In this document: piece after piece, positions 1 through 7,260 of the stretch | Position numbering within the stretch: the first letter of the stretch is position 1 | Layout: the number at the start of each line of letters is the position of its first letter | DNA from: Thermoplasmata archaeon | GTDB taxonomy: Archaea; Thermoplasmatota; Thermoplasmata; Thermoplasmatales; Thermoplasmataceae | Assembly: GCA_021806345.1 (NCBI GenBank) | Contig: JAJZXP010000025.1 | Coordinates: 1-14,594 of the forward strand | Direction: 5' to 3' | Length of the DNA: 14,594 bases | Position numbers and translations under genes: made by a program | Notes under the pieces: generated by a model | What the model was told of the DNA's origin: nothing | The model's input: only the letters and a program-made list of their open reading frames with translations | The model's database searches: none

Positions 1-1
1 A

Positions 2-331
2 CCTTATCAGGATATTCCGCTCTTTCTGGTACCTGTATTGAATCTTGAAGAAATTGTAGCAGAGAAGGTTGCTTCCATAATAGAAAGAGACAAGATCAGG
101 GATATATATGATCTATATTTTCTTCTGGACATAAAAAAAGTGAAATATGATGAATCTTTGGTTAATGAAAAAATGAATAGAAGGAATGAGAAGTTTGAAA
201 GAAATAAACTAATGGAAAAGATACAAATTGCTTCGAGCCGTATGAAATGGAATTCAGAACTATCTTATCTCGTTAATCCCCTACCTGACAATTTGACCGT
301 TGTTAAAACACTTGAGAACATACTATTTTAA
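2..331 (+). CDS. AbiEii-type nucleotidyltransferase toxin, C-terminal part (5' cut by window edge)
   Basis: The reading frame is open from base 2 to the TAA at 329-331, so this is the 3' end of a gene that starts outside the window; the TTG at 38 is unlikely to be its start. About 109 residues are visible. The segment EEIVAEKVASIIERDKIRD followed by IYDLYFLLD is the hallmark C-terminal motif of AbiEii/AbiGii (DUF1814) proteins, which have a nucleotidyltransferase fold and are the toxin half of type IV toxin-antitoxin systems involved in abortive infection. The rest, rich in Lys/Asn/Glu, is a helical tail. The partner antitoxin (AbiEi-like) would be expected upstream, outside the window. The catalytic GS...D motif is also outside, so activity cannot be judged. 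The family call is fairly secure from the motif; completeness is unknown. Confidence 0.75.
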   Translation, partial: PYQDIPLFLVPVLNLEEIVAEKVASIIERDKIRDIYDLYFLLDIKKVKYDESLVNEKMNRRNEKFERNKLMEKIQIASSRMKWNSELSYLVNPLPDNLTVVKTLENILF

Positions 332-352
332 TTCAAACTAGAATTAAAATAG
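323..352. repeat. Perfect hairpin (12-bp arms, 6-nt loop) across the AbiEii stop codon
   Basis: CTATTTTAATTC (323-334) and GAATTAAAATAG (341-352) are exact reverse complements separated by AAACTA. The stem contains the TAA stop of the AbiEii-like gene. It is AT-rich, so weak as RNA, but its perfection and placement suggest a transcript-end structure or a remnant repeat. No following T-tract of the classical bacterial type is seen. Confidence 0.6.
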
Positions 353-508
353 AATGAACTTTAAATTTAATAGACAGAAATAGACATGACCGGACGTGTT
401 CCTTTATAAATCTCTCTGATTCCTTGAAGAAATCAACAAATGGCTGACTTCATCGACATTTACCGATACCATGACGATTTTGCATTAGAATTTTTGTATT
501 TGTATAGC

Positions 509-1834
509 TCAGCCGAATCCACATAACTCTTTCCTCAATATTTTATCCATCTCAACAAACATGCTCAAGCCTTTCAACCTCCATGTAGACAGCGGTGATG
601 CTTTATACTGGTAGTTCTGTGATCCTGATTCCGATCTGAAGGTACCGATGATCTTCCTTATTACCACATGTTCTCTGATAGCCTGTTCAGCAAGATTGTT
701 TGTCGGTTCTATTCCCAGATATAAGAGACAGGTGAACCAAGACCATTCCTGATGTATTCAACAGGTTTGTGAAGTTCTCTGTGTGGATCGTAGCATTTAA
801 TGAGGTCTTCCATTCTCCTTTCAAGGAAATCCTTCATGGATTTATGCTCACCCATGTTTTCCGATTTCAGTGATTCCTTCGGTTCTCTGAACATGCTAAG
901 AATCTTATCGGAAAGTTCTTTGCCATGATCAGTGTTCATGAATGTATCTACCTCCAGTATGAGATGTGCCCAGCACCTCTGTATTGTTTTGAGACAGGAA
1001 TAAGCTTTCCATCCATCCACTATTACTGGAGAATTGAAATCTTCTCCCAGTCTATCTTTTACAACATCCATTCCCCTTGAATCTACCACTGTTATGAGAA
1101 CAACCTTTTCGGCGGATCTTGAATGCCCATAACCAGAATTTCTTTCCATTCACATGAAATCCTGTCTCATCAATATGCACTTATTTTGATCTTCTTATAC
1201 GATCTGTATGGCATTGTATTCTGATTTACAGGCATCTCCAACCCTGATCAGTGCATTATTGGTCCCCTTCACGCTCATATCGAGATCGTTGTTGATCTTC
1301 AGGAATTCCCATACCCTCCTTATAGGACCGCGGAGATTTTATTTTAGAATGACGATATAGTTCAGGAGATAAATACTCATATCACCTGTATGAGGACAGT
1401 CCCTGTGCACGCACTTCACTTCCTTACCGCAGTTACCGCATTTATAAACATCAAGATCGTATTCTATCACCTTTACATTCTGCGGAGGAGGAATGTCGAA
1501 TTGGTTCTCTTCTCTGTCCTTAAGGGTGTTCAAGTGAATGCCTGCATTCAGGGCATCTCTCCACTGTCACATGGATGATCTCATACGGTTCTCCATGTAT
1601 GCGTGTTGCTCCCTTATGGCCTTTTGGTGCACCTCTCTTTCCAGAGGGGTTTGTGATCTTAGGCCTGATCATTTGCCTTGATGGAGGAGTGTGAGGGTTC
1701 TCGTAAAGAAGGAGTTTCTTCTTTAGGGATTCGTTCTCACTCCTGATTGTTTCGTTCTCAGTTATCAGTTTCTCAATGGTGCTTTCCAGTTCCAGAATAT
1801 AATTCTCAACATCAATCTCTCCAGAAAGCACCAT
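509..1834 (-). pseudogene. IS66-family transposase, degenerate with several frameshifts and stops
   Basis: Read on the minus strand from the ATG at 1834, the first frame (to about 1520) gives a leucine/glutamate coiled coil, then NPHTPPSRQ, a basic KRGAPKGHKGATR stretch and CPEC, the usual IS66 N-terminus. A frameshift near 1530 leads to DIPPPQNV and a YKCGNCGKEV zinc-binding piece. After a stop near 1340 the frame continues as GPIRRVWEFLKINNDLDMS. HIDETGFHVNGKKFWLWAFK (about 1121-1178) carries the first catalytic Asp, VIVDGWKAYS followed by QRCWAHLI (about 955-1035) the second, and GIEPTNNLAEQAIR (about 670-715) the catalytic Glu. The final frame ends at the TGA complementary to 509-511. At least four breaks separate these pieces, so the gene is dead unless several sequencing errors are present. 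No convincing terminal inverted repeats were found. Its position between the AbiE fragment and the defence operon marks past insertion. Confidence 0.85.
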
Positions 1835-2011
1835 GTGCTATCATTATCTACTCATGAAAATACTTTTCGGTTTGGAATTATGTTCTATCTAACATTGCCC
1901 TGACCGGAGATATTATGGTTCGAAGCTATACTAGTATTAAAAATTTAATAATACAACAATATAGGGTATTTTTCTTATAATATTCAATGTCTCTTTTTCG
2001 AAAGGTAAATT

Positions 2012-2019
2012 CTTATATC
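2012..2019 (+). promoter_or_regulatory. Candidate archaeal TATA box for the defence operon
   Basis: CTTATATC at 2012-2019 is preceded by a purine-rich CGAAAGG stretch that could act as a BRE. A start site about 25 bases downstream would give a leader of roughly 60 bases before the TTG at 2107, containing the strong GGAGGG site. A second TATA-like string (GATATAAT, 2043-2050) lies 30 bases further on and could be the real box. Assignment is from pattern only. Confidence 0.4.
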
Positions 2020-2049
2020 CTTAATAGAACTCTATCGTTTAGGATATAA
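2013..2049. promoter_or_regulatory. 9-bp inverted repeat with TATA-like arms upstream of the operon
   Basis: TTATATCCT (2013-2021) and AGGATATAA (2041-2049) are perfect reverse complements with a 19-base spacer, so the arm centres are 28 bases apart, close to three helical turns. Each arm also looks like a TATA element. It could be an operator for a dimeric regulator or a pair of convergent promoters; the 127-aa gene just downstream is one candidate regulator. Function is inferred. Confidence 0.4.
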
Positions 2050-2094
2050 TGAATAGATATCTCCCACCTGAATCTTTAGCGATTTATTGCTTAA

Positions 2095-2100
2095 GGAGGG
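2095..2100 (+). promoter_or_regulatory. Strong ribosome binding site fixing a TTG start at 2107
   Basis: GGAGGG lies about seven bases before TTG 2107. An in-frame TAA at 2101-2103 rules out any start further upstream, so the TTG is the first usable initiation codon. Confidence 0.7.
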
Positions 2101-2106
2101 TAACCT

Positions 2107-2490
2107 TTGTCTAATAGCCTAAGGCCAAGAACTAGAATAAATGTGAGAGAAGATATAAAATGTAATAATACTTACTTGAATCTTCTATTTGAGAAATTTA
2201 TTTATCAAACAAAGTTTGGAGGATATTATAAGATTTTTAGTTACCTAGAACTTACTATGCTAGTTATATTTTTAAGGGGATATTACGCGTGTCGTTTCAA
2301 TAAGTCTTATAAAGAGCTAAGCTCAAATATGAAATACTTTCACAATAATCTTAATGATAATAAAAGCAATTATGATGAAGCATCCAAACACAGTGCTTCA
2401 AAAGGTCTGATAGCTCTTAAGTTCTGGGAACTTAATCTAATCGTTTTTAGATCTCAATGCTTTGGCAATGCAAAGAGGGATGTCTATTGA
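2107..2490 (+). CDS. Small basic protein of unknown function, overlapping druM
   Basis: I do not recognise this 127-residue protein. It starts at TTG 2107 behind a strong GGAGGG site and ends at TGA 2488-2490, overlapping the TTG start of druM by two bases (TTGA), so the two are very probably translated together. It is rich in Lys, Arg, Asn and aromatic residues. Residues about 25-60 include a hydrophobic stretch (YLELTMLVIFLRGYY) too short and interrupted to call a membrane segment. Residues about 67-115 (SYKELSSNMKYF to KGLIALKFWELNLIVFRS) could form a winged helix: a helix, a polar loop, a putative recognition helix ending in ELNLI, then a strand. On that weak basis it could be a DNA-binding regulator of the operon or an accessory of the methylase. 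The classical type II Druantia set, as I recall it, lacks such a gene. Coding status is supported by ribosome binding site and junction rather than by homology. Confidence 0.65.
   Translation: MSNSLRPRTRINVREDIKCNNTYLNLLFEKFIYQTKFGGYYKIFSYLELTMLVIFLRGYYACRFNKSYKELSSNMKYFHNNLNDNKSNYDEASKHSASKGLIALKFWELNLIVFRSQCFGNAKRDVY
2475..2480 (+). promoter_or_regulatory. Ribosome binding site fixing druM at TTG 2487
   Basis: GAGGGA at 2475-2480 precedes TTG 2487 by the same spacing used by the other genes of the cluster. The upstream in-frame ATG at 2457 has no comparable site and would extend the methylase by ten residues unlike the family N-terminus. Confidence 0.65.
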
Positions 2491-3665
2491 CGGATTCCCT
2501 TAAATTTATAGATCTATTTGCAGGAGCAGGTGGATTTTCTCTAGGGTTGCATCAAGCAGGAATGAAGGGAGTATTAGCTGTGGAAAGGGACCCAATGGCT
2601 TTTTCCACATTGAAACATAACCTTATCGAAAAAAGTAAAGCTTTCGATTGGGCACATTGGTTACCTGTTAAAAATATGGACATACGGCACATTATAGATC
2701 ATTACTATGATAATCTTGTCTCACTAAGAGGGGAGATCGATTTAGTCGTTGGTGGCCCTCCTTGTCAGGGTTTTTCGACAGCAGGCAGGAGGGTCGAACA
2801 TGACGAAAGGAACCAGATGTTTAAGGAATACGTCAAGTTTGTGGATTTAGTGAGACCAAAAGCAATACTTTTCGAAAACGTTCCAGGGTTTTCATACAAG
2901 TTCAAGAAGAATGGAATTTTGGATAAGTCATATTCTAGTATTCTTGCATCCGAACTAACTGATTTGGGTTACGAAGAACCTACAATATCTCTTTGTGATT
3001 TTTCAAATTTCGGTGTGCCTCAGTCAAGAAAGAGGTTGGTGATATTTACGTCAGAAAAGGGAAATGATCTAGAGAAAATTCAATCGGATATGAATAGTAT
3101 TTCAAGAAATAGGAAAAAAGTATCTGTAGAGGAGGCAATCTCGGATCTGGAAAGAGTTCACGGTGAATTACAGTCTACTGAATCCAATAACTACCATATG
3201 GGTCTGTATGGAAAACCAAATTCGAGATATCAGAGAACTATGAGAAAAGGATCGAACAATGAAATTCCGGACAGCCATCGCTTTGCAAGACACTCCAATG
3301 AAGTAACAGAAAGATTTGGAACAATTATTTCACTAAGTAAGAGTGAGACGTTTCATCCAAGGGCGTATCTAAATTCTCTTGGACTAAAGAAAAGGAATTT
3401 AGCTGTTCTAAAGCCACAAATCCCGTCTCCTACATTAACAACTCTCCCAGATGATTATATACATTATAAAGAGGCAAGAATTTTAACTGTGAGGGAATAT
3501 GCTAGGCTCCAAAGCTTCCCAGATTGGTTTGAGTTTAAGGGGAAATACACAACTGGTGGAAACTCAAGAATAAAAGATGTCCCTAGATACACACAGGTTG
3601 CTAACGCAATACCGCCAATTTATGCAACTCTTGTTGGCAAATCAATAGAAAAATTATTGAAATAA
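2487..3665 (+). CDS. druM: DNA (cytosine-5)-methyltransferase, DruM of a type II Druantia-like system
   Basis: This 392-residue enzyme transfers a methyl group from S-adenosylmethionine to C5 of cytosine in DNA. All hallmark motifs are present: motif I FIDLFAGAGGFSLG (residues 7-20, cofactor binding), motif IV GGPPCQGFS with catalytic Cys93, ENV at 130-132 (motif VI), QSRKR at 179-183 (motif VIII), and QVANAIPP at 370-377 (motif X). The stretch of about 205-315 between motifs VIII and IX is the target recognition region, so the methylated sequence cannot be read from the protein. TTG 2487 is chosen over ATG 2457 because of the GAGGGA site and the coupling with the preceding gene. No restriction endonuclease lies beside it; instead druF, druG and druE follow after a gap of about 520 bases, matching the type II Druantia layout in which the methylase probably marks self DNA. 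An orphan or restriction-modification role is less likely. The enzyme call is very secure; the Druantia assignment rests on context. Confidence 0.93.
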   Translation: MTDSLKFIDLFAGAGGFSLGLHQAGMKGVLAVERDPMAFSTLKHNLIEKSKAFDWAHWLPVKNMDIRHIIDHYYDNLVSLRGEIDLVVGGPPCQGFSTAGRRVEHDERNQMFKEYVKFVDLVRPKAILFENVPGFSYKFKKNGILDKSYSSILASELTDLGYEEPTISLCDFSNFGVPQSRKRLVIFTSEKGNDLEKIQSDMNSISRNRKKVSVEEAISDLERVHGELQSTESNNYHMGLYGKPNSRYQRTMRKGSNNEIPDSHRFARHSNEVTERFGTIISLSKSETFHPRAYLNSLGLKKRNLAVLKPQIPSPTLTTLPDDYIHYKEARILTVREYARLQSFPDWFEFKGKYTTGGNSRIKDVPRYTQVANAIPPIYATLVGKSIEKLLK

Positions 3666-3732
3666 TTGTAGTTCCCTATCTTGCTTTAATTTATTCATTA
3701 GAGTTGATATAATAAATTTATTTAATTTTATG

Positions 3733-3739
3733 TTTTTTT
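3733..3739 (+). terminator. Possible T-tract terminator after druM
   Basis: Seven consecutive T residues occur 68 bases after the druM stop inside a very T-rich stretch (3717-3740). Archaeal termination commonly uses such oligo-T signals. If it works, druFGE needs its own promoter. Pattern evidence only. Confidence 0.3.
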
Positions 3740-3892
3740 AGCTTACCTGTATTGTGAATCTCTTAAACTCTTAGGAACAAAAATGTATAGAAGGATAAAA
3801 GTGAGTTGATGATGGAAATAATAGAAGGAAGGAAAGGAATAGTACTGGAACTGAAATTAAATGTTTACATATTAGGTAAAGAAGATTAATTT

Positions 3893-3923
3893 TATGATTG
3901 ATAGAAATTCATAATCAATCATA
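3893..3923. repeat. Perfect inverted repeat, 10-bp arms, in the druM-druF gap
   Basis: TATGATTGAT (3893-3902) and ATCAATCATA (3914-3923) are exact reverse complements around an 11-base loop. The related palindrome ATGATCAT occurs at 3951-3958. It could be an operator for druFGE, an RNA hairpin, or the end of a lost mobile element. Confidence 0.5.
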
Positions 3924-4173
3924 TCAGAAAAATTAAAGAATCAATAGTACATGATCATAACAATTGAATTTTGATCTAATTTATGAAAATAATAGAATTA
4001 GTTTACAGTTACAAATTAATATTTCTTATGCTGTAATCAAAAGATGCCAGAAACGAACACTTCTTGAGAAAAACAATAGAAATGGCTTCAAAAAAAAGGA
4101 TGAAAAAGGTCTAATGCAATTACAAAGGTCGAGAAATTTGCAAGTAAAGGCTAAACAAAACATTTACAGATAT

Positions 4174-4178
4174 AGGTG
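4174..4178 (+). promoter_or_regulatory. Ribosome binding site fixing druF at TTG 4188
   Basis: AGGTG, part of the GGAGGTGAT consensus, ends nine bases before TTG 4188. The in-frame GTG at 4176 lies inside this site and has no ribosome binding site of its own, so it is probably not the start. Confidence 0.5.
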
Positions 4179-4187
4179 GGCTCTAAA

Positions 4188-6275
4188 TTGATTCCAACAG
4201 CAAGTGAGGAAAGATGTGAATACATAATTTGGAACAATTTAATTGTAGATCATTTCTTTAATCAGGATAATGCAAACAAAGAGGTAATATTGTTCCTTAC
4301 CGAAGAGGTAATTGAGAATATAGGCAAAGAAAAAGGTATGGGAATGAAAAGCTTCATACAGGCAATCATTTCAGGAATTTCTGGACTAAATATTAGTACC
4401 GTTGAGAGAATCTGCGAGGATGCACTAAAATTATTCCAAGAGTGGAAAGATGTAAGGAAGGGACCACCCCCTTACGTAGGTTATCTCGCTTTTTTTTCTT
4501 TAGTTGCGGCAACTCAATATGATGAATTCGCCCTAAATGCATATTATCCAAAATTCTGGAAGCTCTTGGGTAGTCAAAACAAGGAAGGAGTACCGAAACG
4601 CTTCCAAGATATGCAAGAATTGTGGTACGATCTCGAGCAGTGGACAAAATATGATAAAAGTGAGGAGTTGGGAATTTTTACAGTTCGGATACGGGGTAAA
4701 ATGAGGCACGTAGGCATTCCGCTTTTCCAATCCCTTTGTTCTAATGATGAATTAAATAATTTACCCAGAATGTTTGAAGCAGCTTACTTAGATCCACTCG
4801 ATCCCCCGAACCCTAAAGTAATACTTGAGTTGATAATTAAAAACGAGGAACGGATTTTTAAAAATAGGACAATAAAGATGTTAAAAGACGACTCTAGTGA
4901 GTCAAAAGTGTTTAGAGAAGCGCTCCTAATGTTGGTACTTGACAGGCTAGAAGACTGGGATTATGAGATTCCTTCTCTAATCCACGAAAATGTCCCTAAG
5001 AATGACCATAGGTTTAGCGCAGGGTTAAGGATTTGTATGAACATAGATATTGCCTCTCGCCTTGCAAAATGTTATTTAAGATTCCAGTCAAAAAAGCCAA
5101 TTCCTGAAGAGGGTTTAATAATCCGTGATTCAACTAATGATGAGGAGTACCAATGTTCCGGATATATTAATAATTGGTCGTCTCCCTTGACTAAAGTTGG
5201 AGGGCACGAAATTATAGATGCAAAAAAAATGAATTGGGAGAAAGGAGGAAGATTTGAAGACGTTGACAAGAAATGGATAATTTGGCTAAGATCAAGTGAT
5301 GTAAGGGTGTTTAAAGAAGGGATAGACGGTCTAAGAGACTGGGTAGAAGTGCAAAGAATAGAAAGAAATAATAGATACCTCGTGGCATGCACTTCGACTC
5401 TTGAAGAGGAAATAGTTTCTTGGGGTAAAAAATCGGTGAGTAGTTTTAGAGCTGTAGAAATTGTGGAGGGATTGCCTAAAGGTTGGCGTTTGTTTGAATG
5501 CTCAAATATAATTGGATCCTGCAAAGAAATAAAACAACTTACTGTTTCCGATTTCACAAGAGTATACATAAGAAGAGGAATAAGAAGCAAGGGTAGGAAT
5601 ACATATTTTAGTTTTGCTTTGCCTAACGTGGTTATTGAGGGAAAACAAGGAAACGAACGACTCATAGTAAATAAGTATGATAGAGGAGTGTCTAACTCAA
5701 ATGGAGAATGGCATTTGTCGGAGTACAGTTTAGGAGTGGATCTCATACATTTAGAAGTATTGCGTGAAGGGGAGCTGCTTTATAACAAATATATCAGAGT
5801 AGAATCATTAGGCTTAATACCAGATATAAACGGAACGCCGTGGAGGAATTCAAGAGGTGAAATCACTTATAATCAAAATGTTGAGCCTTTGGCCAGAGGT
5901 GGATGTGTAATCGGCATTGATGAAGTTCAGCATTTCAAAGATATACTTCCGTTCCAACTATCTGACAAAATTCTTGTCATTGGTAAAGTACCGGGACAAG
6001 TGTTGGAGTGGCCTAAAGAAGAAATAGATGTGACATGGGACCCAGTATGGGCTTTGATTCATGTCAATAAGAAGATTTGGGAAGTCCACTATGTTGGCAA
6101 TAACATGCCAACTCCAATGATGAGTGATAAAAGTCAATGGGAACAAGATAAGAAGTTGCTAAAATTATGGAAGGAAGTATCTTATAACAGAAGGAAAACG
6201 ACTAAAAAACCAAGAATATTGATATTGAGGAAATTGTGGGAAGAATACGTGAGGTGTGGTAAGGATGTCAAATGA
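4188..6275 (+). CDS. druF: DruF-like protein of a type II Druantia-like system
   Basis: This is a 695-residue protein from TTG 4188 (699 from GTG 4176). I see no catalytic motif, signal peptide or membrane helix. The N-terminus (residues 1-50) has the pattern W-N-N-L-I-V-D-H-F-F then a hydrophobic strand. Residues 93-128 (PPPYVGYLAFFSLVAA, then NAYYPKFWKLLG) and 161-203 (LGIFTVRIRGKMRHVGIP, then LPRMFEAAYLDP) are the parts most like the large uncharacterised protein found with DruE helicases in type II Druantia; this is recognition from memory. The middle and C-terminal half is strand-rich (WIIWLRSSDVRVF, GLPKGWRLFE) and the last 40 residues are strongly basic, compatible with nucleic acid contact. 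It overlaps druG by 11 bases and is in one transcription unit with druG and druE. Its role is unknown; by context it is an accessory or recognition subunit for the helicase. The gene is certain; the name is moderately supported. Confidence 0.75.
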   Translation: MIPTASEERCEYIIWNNLIVDHFFNQDNANKEVILFLTEEVIENIGKEKGMGMKSFIQAIISGISGLNISTVERICEDALKLFQEWKDVRKGPPPYVGYLAFFSLVAATQYDEFALNAYYPKFWKLLGSQNKEGVPKRFQDMQELWYDLEQWTKYDKSEELGIFTVRIRGKMRHVGIPLFQSLCSNDELNNLPRMFEAAYLDPLDPPNPKVILELIIKNEERIFKNRTIKMLKDDSSESKVFREALLMLVLDRLEDWDYEIPSLIHENVPKNDHRFSAGLRICMNIDIASRLAKCYLRFQSKKPIPEEGLIIRDSTNDEEYQCSGYINNWSSPLTKVGGHEIIDAKKMNWEKGGRFEDVDKKWIIWLRSSDVRVFKEGIDGLRDWVEVQRIERNNRYLVACTSTLEEEIVSWGKKSVSSFRAVEIVEGLPKGWRLFECSNIIGSCKEIKQLTVSDFTRVYIRRGIRSKGRNTYFSFALPNVVIEGKQGNERLIVNKYDRGVSNSNGEWHLSEYSLGVDLIHLEVLREGELLYNKYIRVESLGLIPDINGTPWRNSRGEITYNQNVEPLARGGCVIGIDEVQHFKDILPFQLSDKILVIGKVPGQVLEWPKEEIDVTWDPVWALIHVNKKIWEVHYVGNNMPTPMMSDKSQWEQDKKLLKLWKEVSYNRRKTTKKPRILILRKLWEEYVRCGKDVK
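6251..6256 (+). promoter_or_regulatory. Ribosome binding site fixing druG at ATG 6265
   Basis: GAGGTG lies inside the end of druF, eight bases before ATG 6265. The alternative GTG at 6256 overlaps this site, so the ATG is the better start. Confidence 0.7.
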
Positions 6276-7260
6276 GCTTGTTTATGCAATGAGTGTGAAA
6301 GGAAAAATGACCGTGGATCAATTCTATGAACTTCTAAACTCCATAGAAGTGAGGGAAGATGCTGATGTAGAAGGCGCTGGATATGATATTAGGAATACAG
6401 TAATTAGAGTTTTGGAATCTCTAGGGTATTGTGAATTTGACTTCAGGAGCAGGCAGGTATTTATGTGCCCAACATGCATGATAAGGTTACCATCATTAGG
6501 AACACCAAAGGCAGTGATTACTGGAGCACAAACTCCGTACTTAGTGGAATTTGTAAAGAAAAAGATCAAAGGAAAATCGGAAAGGGCTCTAATTTTGAAC
6601 GTGCCACAACGATCTTCGATTATAAACCTACCTCCTCTTTTGTGTATAGAAGCAGACGAAATTAGTACTTTAGAAGAAATATCGAATGATTGCAATATTG
6701 CCTACAGGCTAGATATACCAACATCATGGCTACTAGTCAAGATGTCAGAATCGGAGCAGGATATCAGGAACAAGTTGGACTTTATTAAAAGGAGTTGGGA
6801 CCCAAAAACCATGAAGATATACGATGCTGAAAGGCTTGCATTCATCTCATCTGATATGGAATGTGATGAATGCTTGGTACAATACAAGAGCCAAATAGAT
6901 CACCAATTTTACTTTCTATACTGGAAGGACAACAAATCTGCAGAAATTGGAAAAGACTGGGGAAGATACGCTATCCTATCGCGAATGAAGAGAAAAATCC
7001 TAATCTACGACAAAATGTTAAGAATGTTGGCTGTTCCAAAGGCTGTGCCACTTCCCACAATATTGGCAAGAGCGCTTGTTTTTTGTACCGGAACTCCACC
7101 TTTTAAGGGGCAAATTACATTTGAAAATTCGACAGACATACCTTTAGGCTATTATTTAGATATATATTCCGGTGTGAGTAAAGAACTTGCAAATGAAATA
7201 GCAACAAAGCTTGGACAAGAACTTCAATATTATAGCTTGATTAATAAGAGGGATAATTAA
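6265..7260 (+). CDS. druG: DruG-like protein of a type II Druantia-like system
   Basis: The protein has 331 residues from ATG 6265, which has a GAGGTG site inside the end of druF and overlaps the druF stop by 11 bases. Residues about 10-60 (KMTVDQFYELLN, then NTVIRVLESLGYCEFDF) look like a small winged-helix domain. They are followed by FMCPTCMIRLPSLGTPKAVITGAQTP (split here: CPTC at 68-71, then RLP and the AVITGAQTP turn), a segment shared, as I recall, by small proteins placed between DruF and DruE. There is no nuclease, ATPase or membrane signature. The stop codon shares its last A with the ATG of druE, so the two are translationally coupled. The most likely job is a structural or DNA-recognition partner of the helicase. 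The single CxxC pair alone is not a zinc finger, though it may pair with cysteines elsewhere. Function is unknown; the gene is secure, the symbol rests on context. Confidence 0.72.
   Translation: MSNELVYAMSVKGKMTVDQFYELLNSIEVREDADVEGAGYDIRNTVIRVLESLGYCEFDFRSRQVFMCPTCMIRLPSLGTPKAVITGAQTPYLVEFVKKKIKGKSERALILNVPQRSSIINLPPLLCIEADEISTLEEISNDCNIAYRLDIPTSWLLVKMSESEQDIRNKLDFIKRSWDPKTMKIYDAERLAFISSDMECDECLVQYKSQIDHQFYFLYWKDNKSAEIGKDWGRYAILSRMKRKILIYDKMLRMLAVPKAVPLPTILARALVFCTGTPPFKGQITFENSTDIPLGYYLDIYSGVSKELANEIATKLGQELQYYSLINKRDN

Larger units (their letters stand above)
3666..4187. other. Gap of about 520 bases between druM and druF, no convincing gene
   Basis: A T-tract (3733-3739) follows druM and a perfect 10-bp-arm inverted repeat lies at 3893-3923. 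A frame at 3964-4191 could encode 75 residues, but it has no ribosome binding site, begins at TTG, is dominated by Lys/Asn/Arg/Gln and overlaps druF; I treat it as non-coding. A possible 25-residue peptide from ATG 3814 is likewise unsupported. The gap may hold a separate promoter for druFGE; no clear TATA box at the right distance from TTG 4188 stands out. It may also be the scar of a lost gene. Confidence 0.5.

Noticed and set aside
1390..1578. Plus-strand frame over the IS66 remnant
   Set aside because: Shadow of the minus-strand transposase pieces; the minus-strand reading carries the IS66 motifs.
3964..4191. 75-aa reading frame before druF
   Set aside because: TTG start without ribosome binding site, low-complexity basic composition, overlaps druF, no recognisable pattern.
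5072..5746. 224-aa antisense frame within druF
   Set aside because: It is the complement of a well-patterned coding region, serine/leucine-rich as expected for a shadow frame, with no ribosome binding site.
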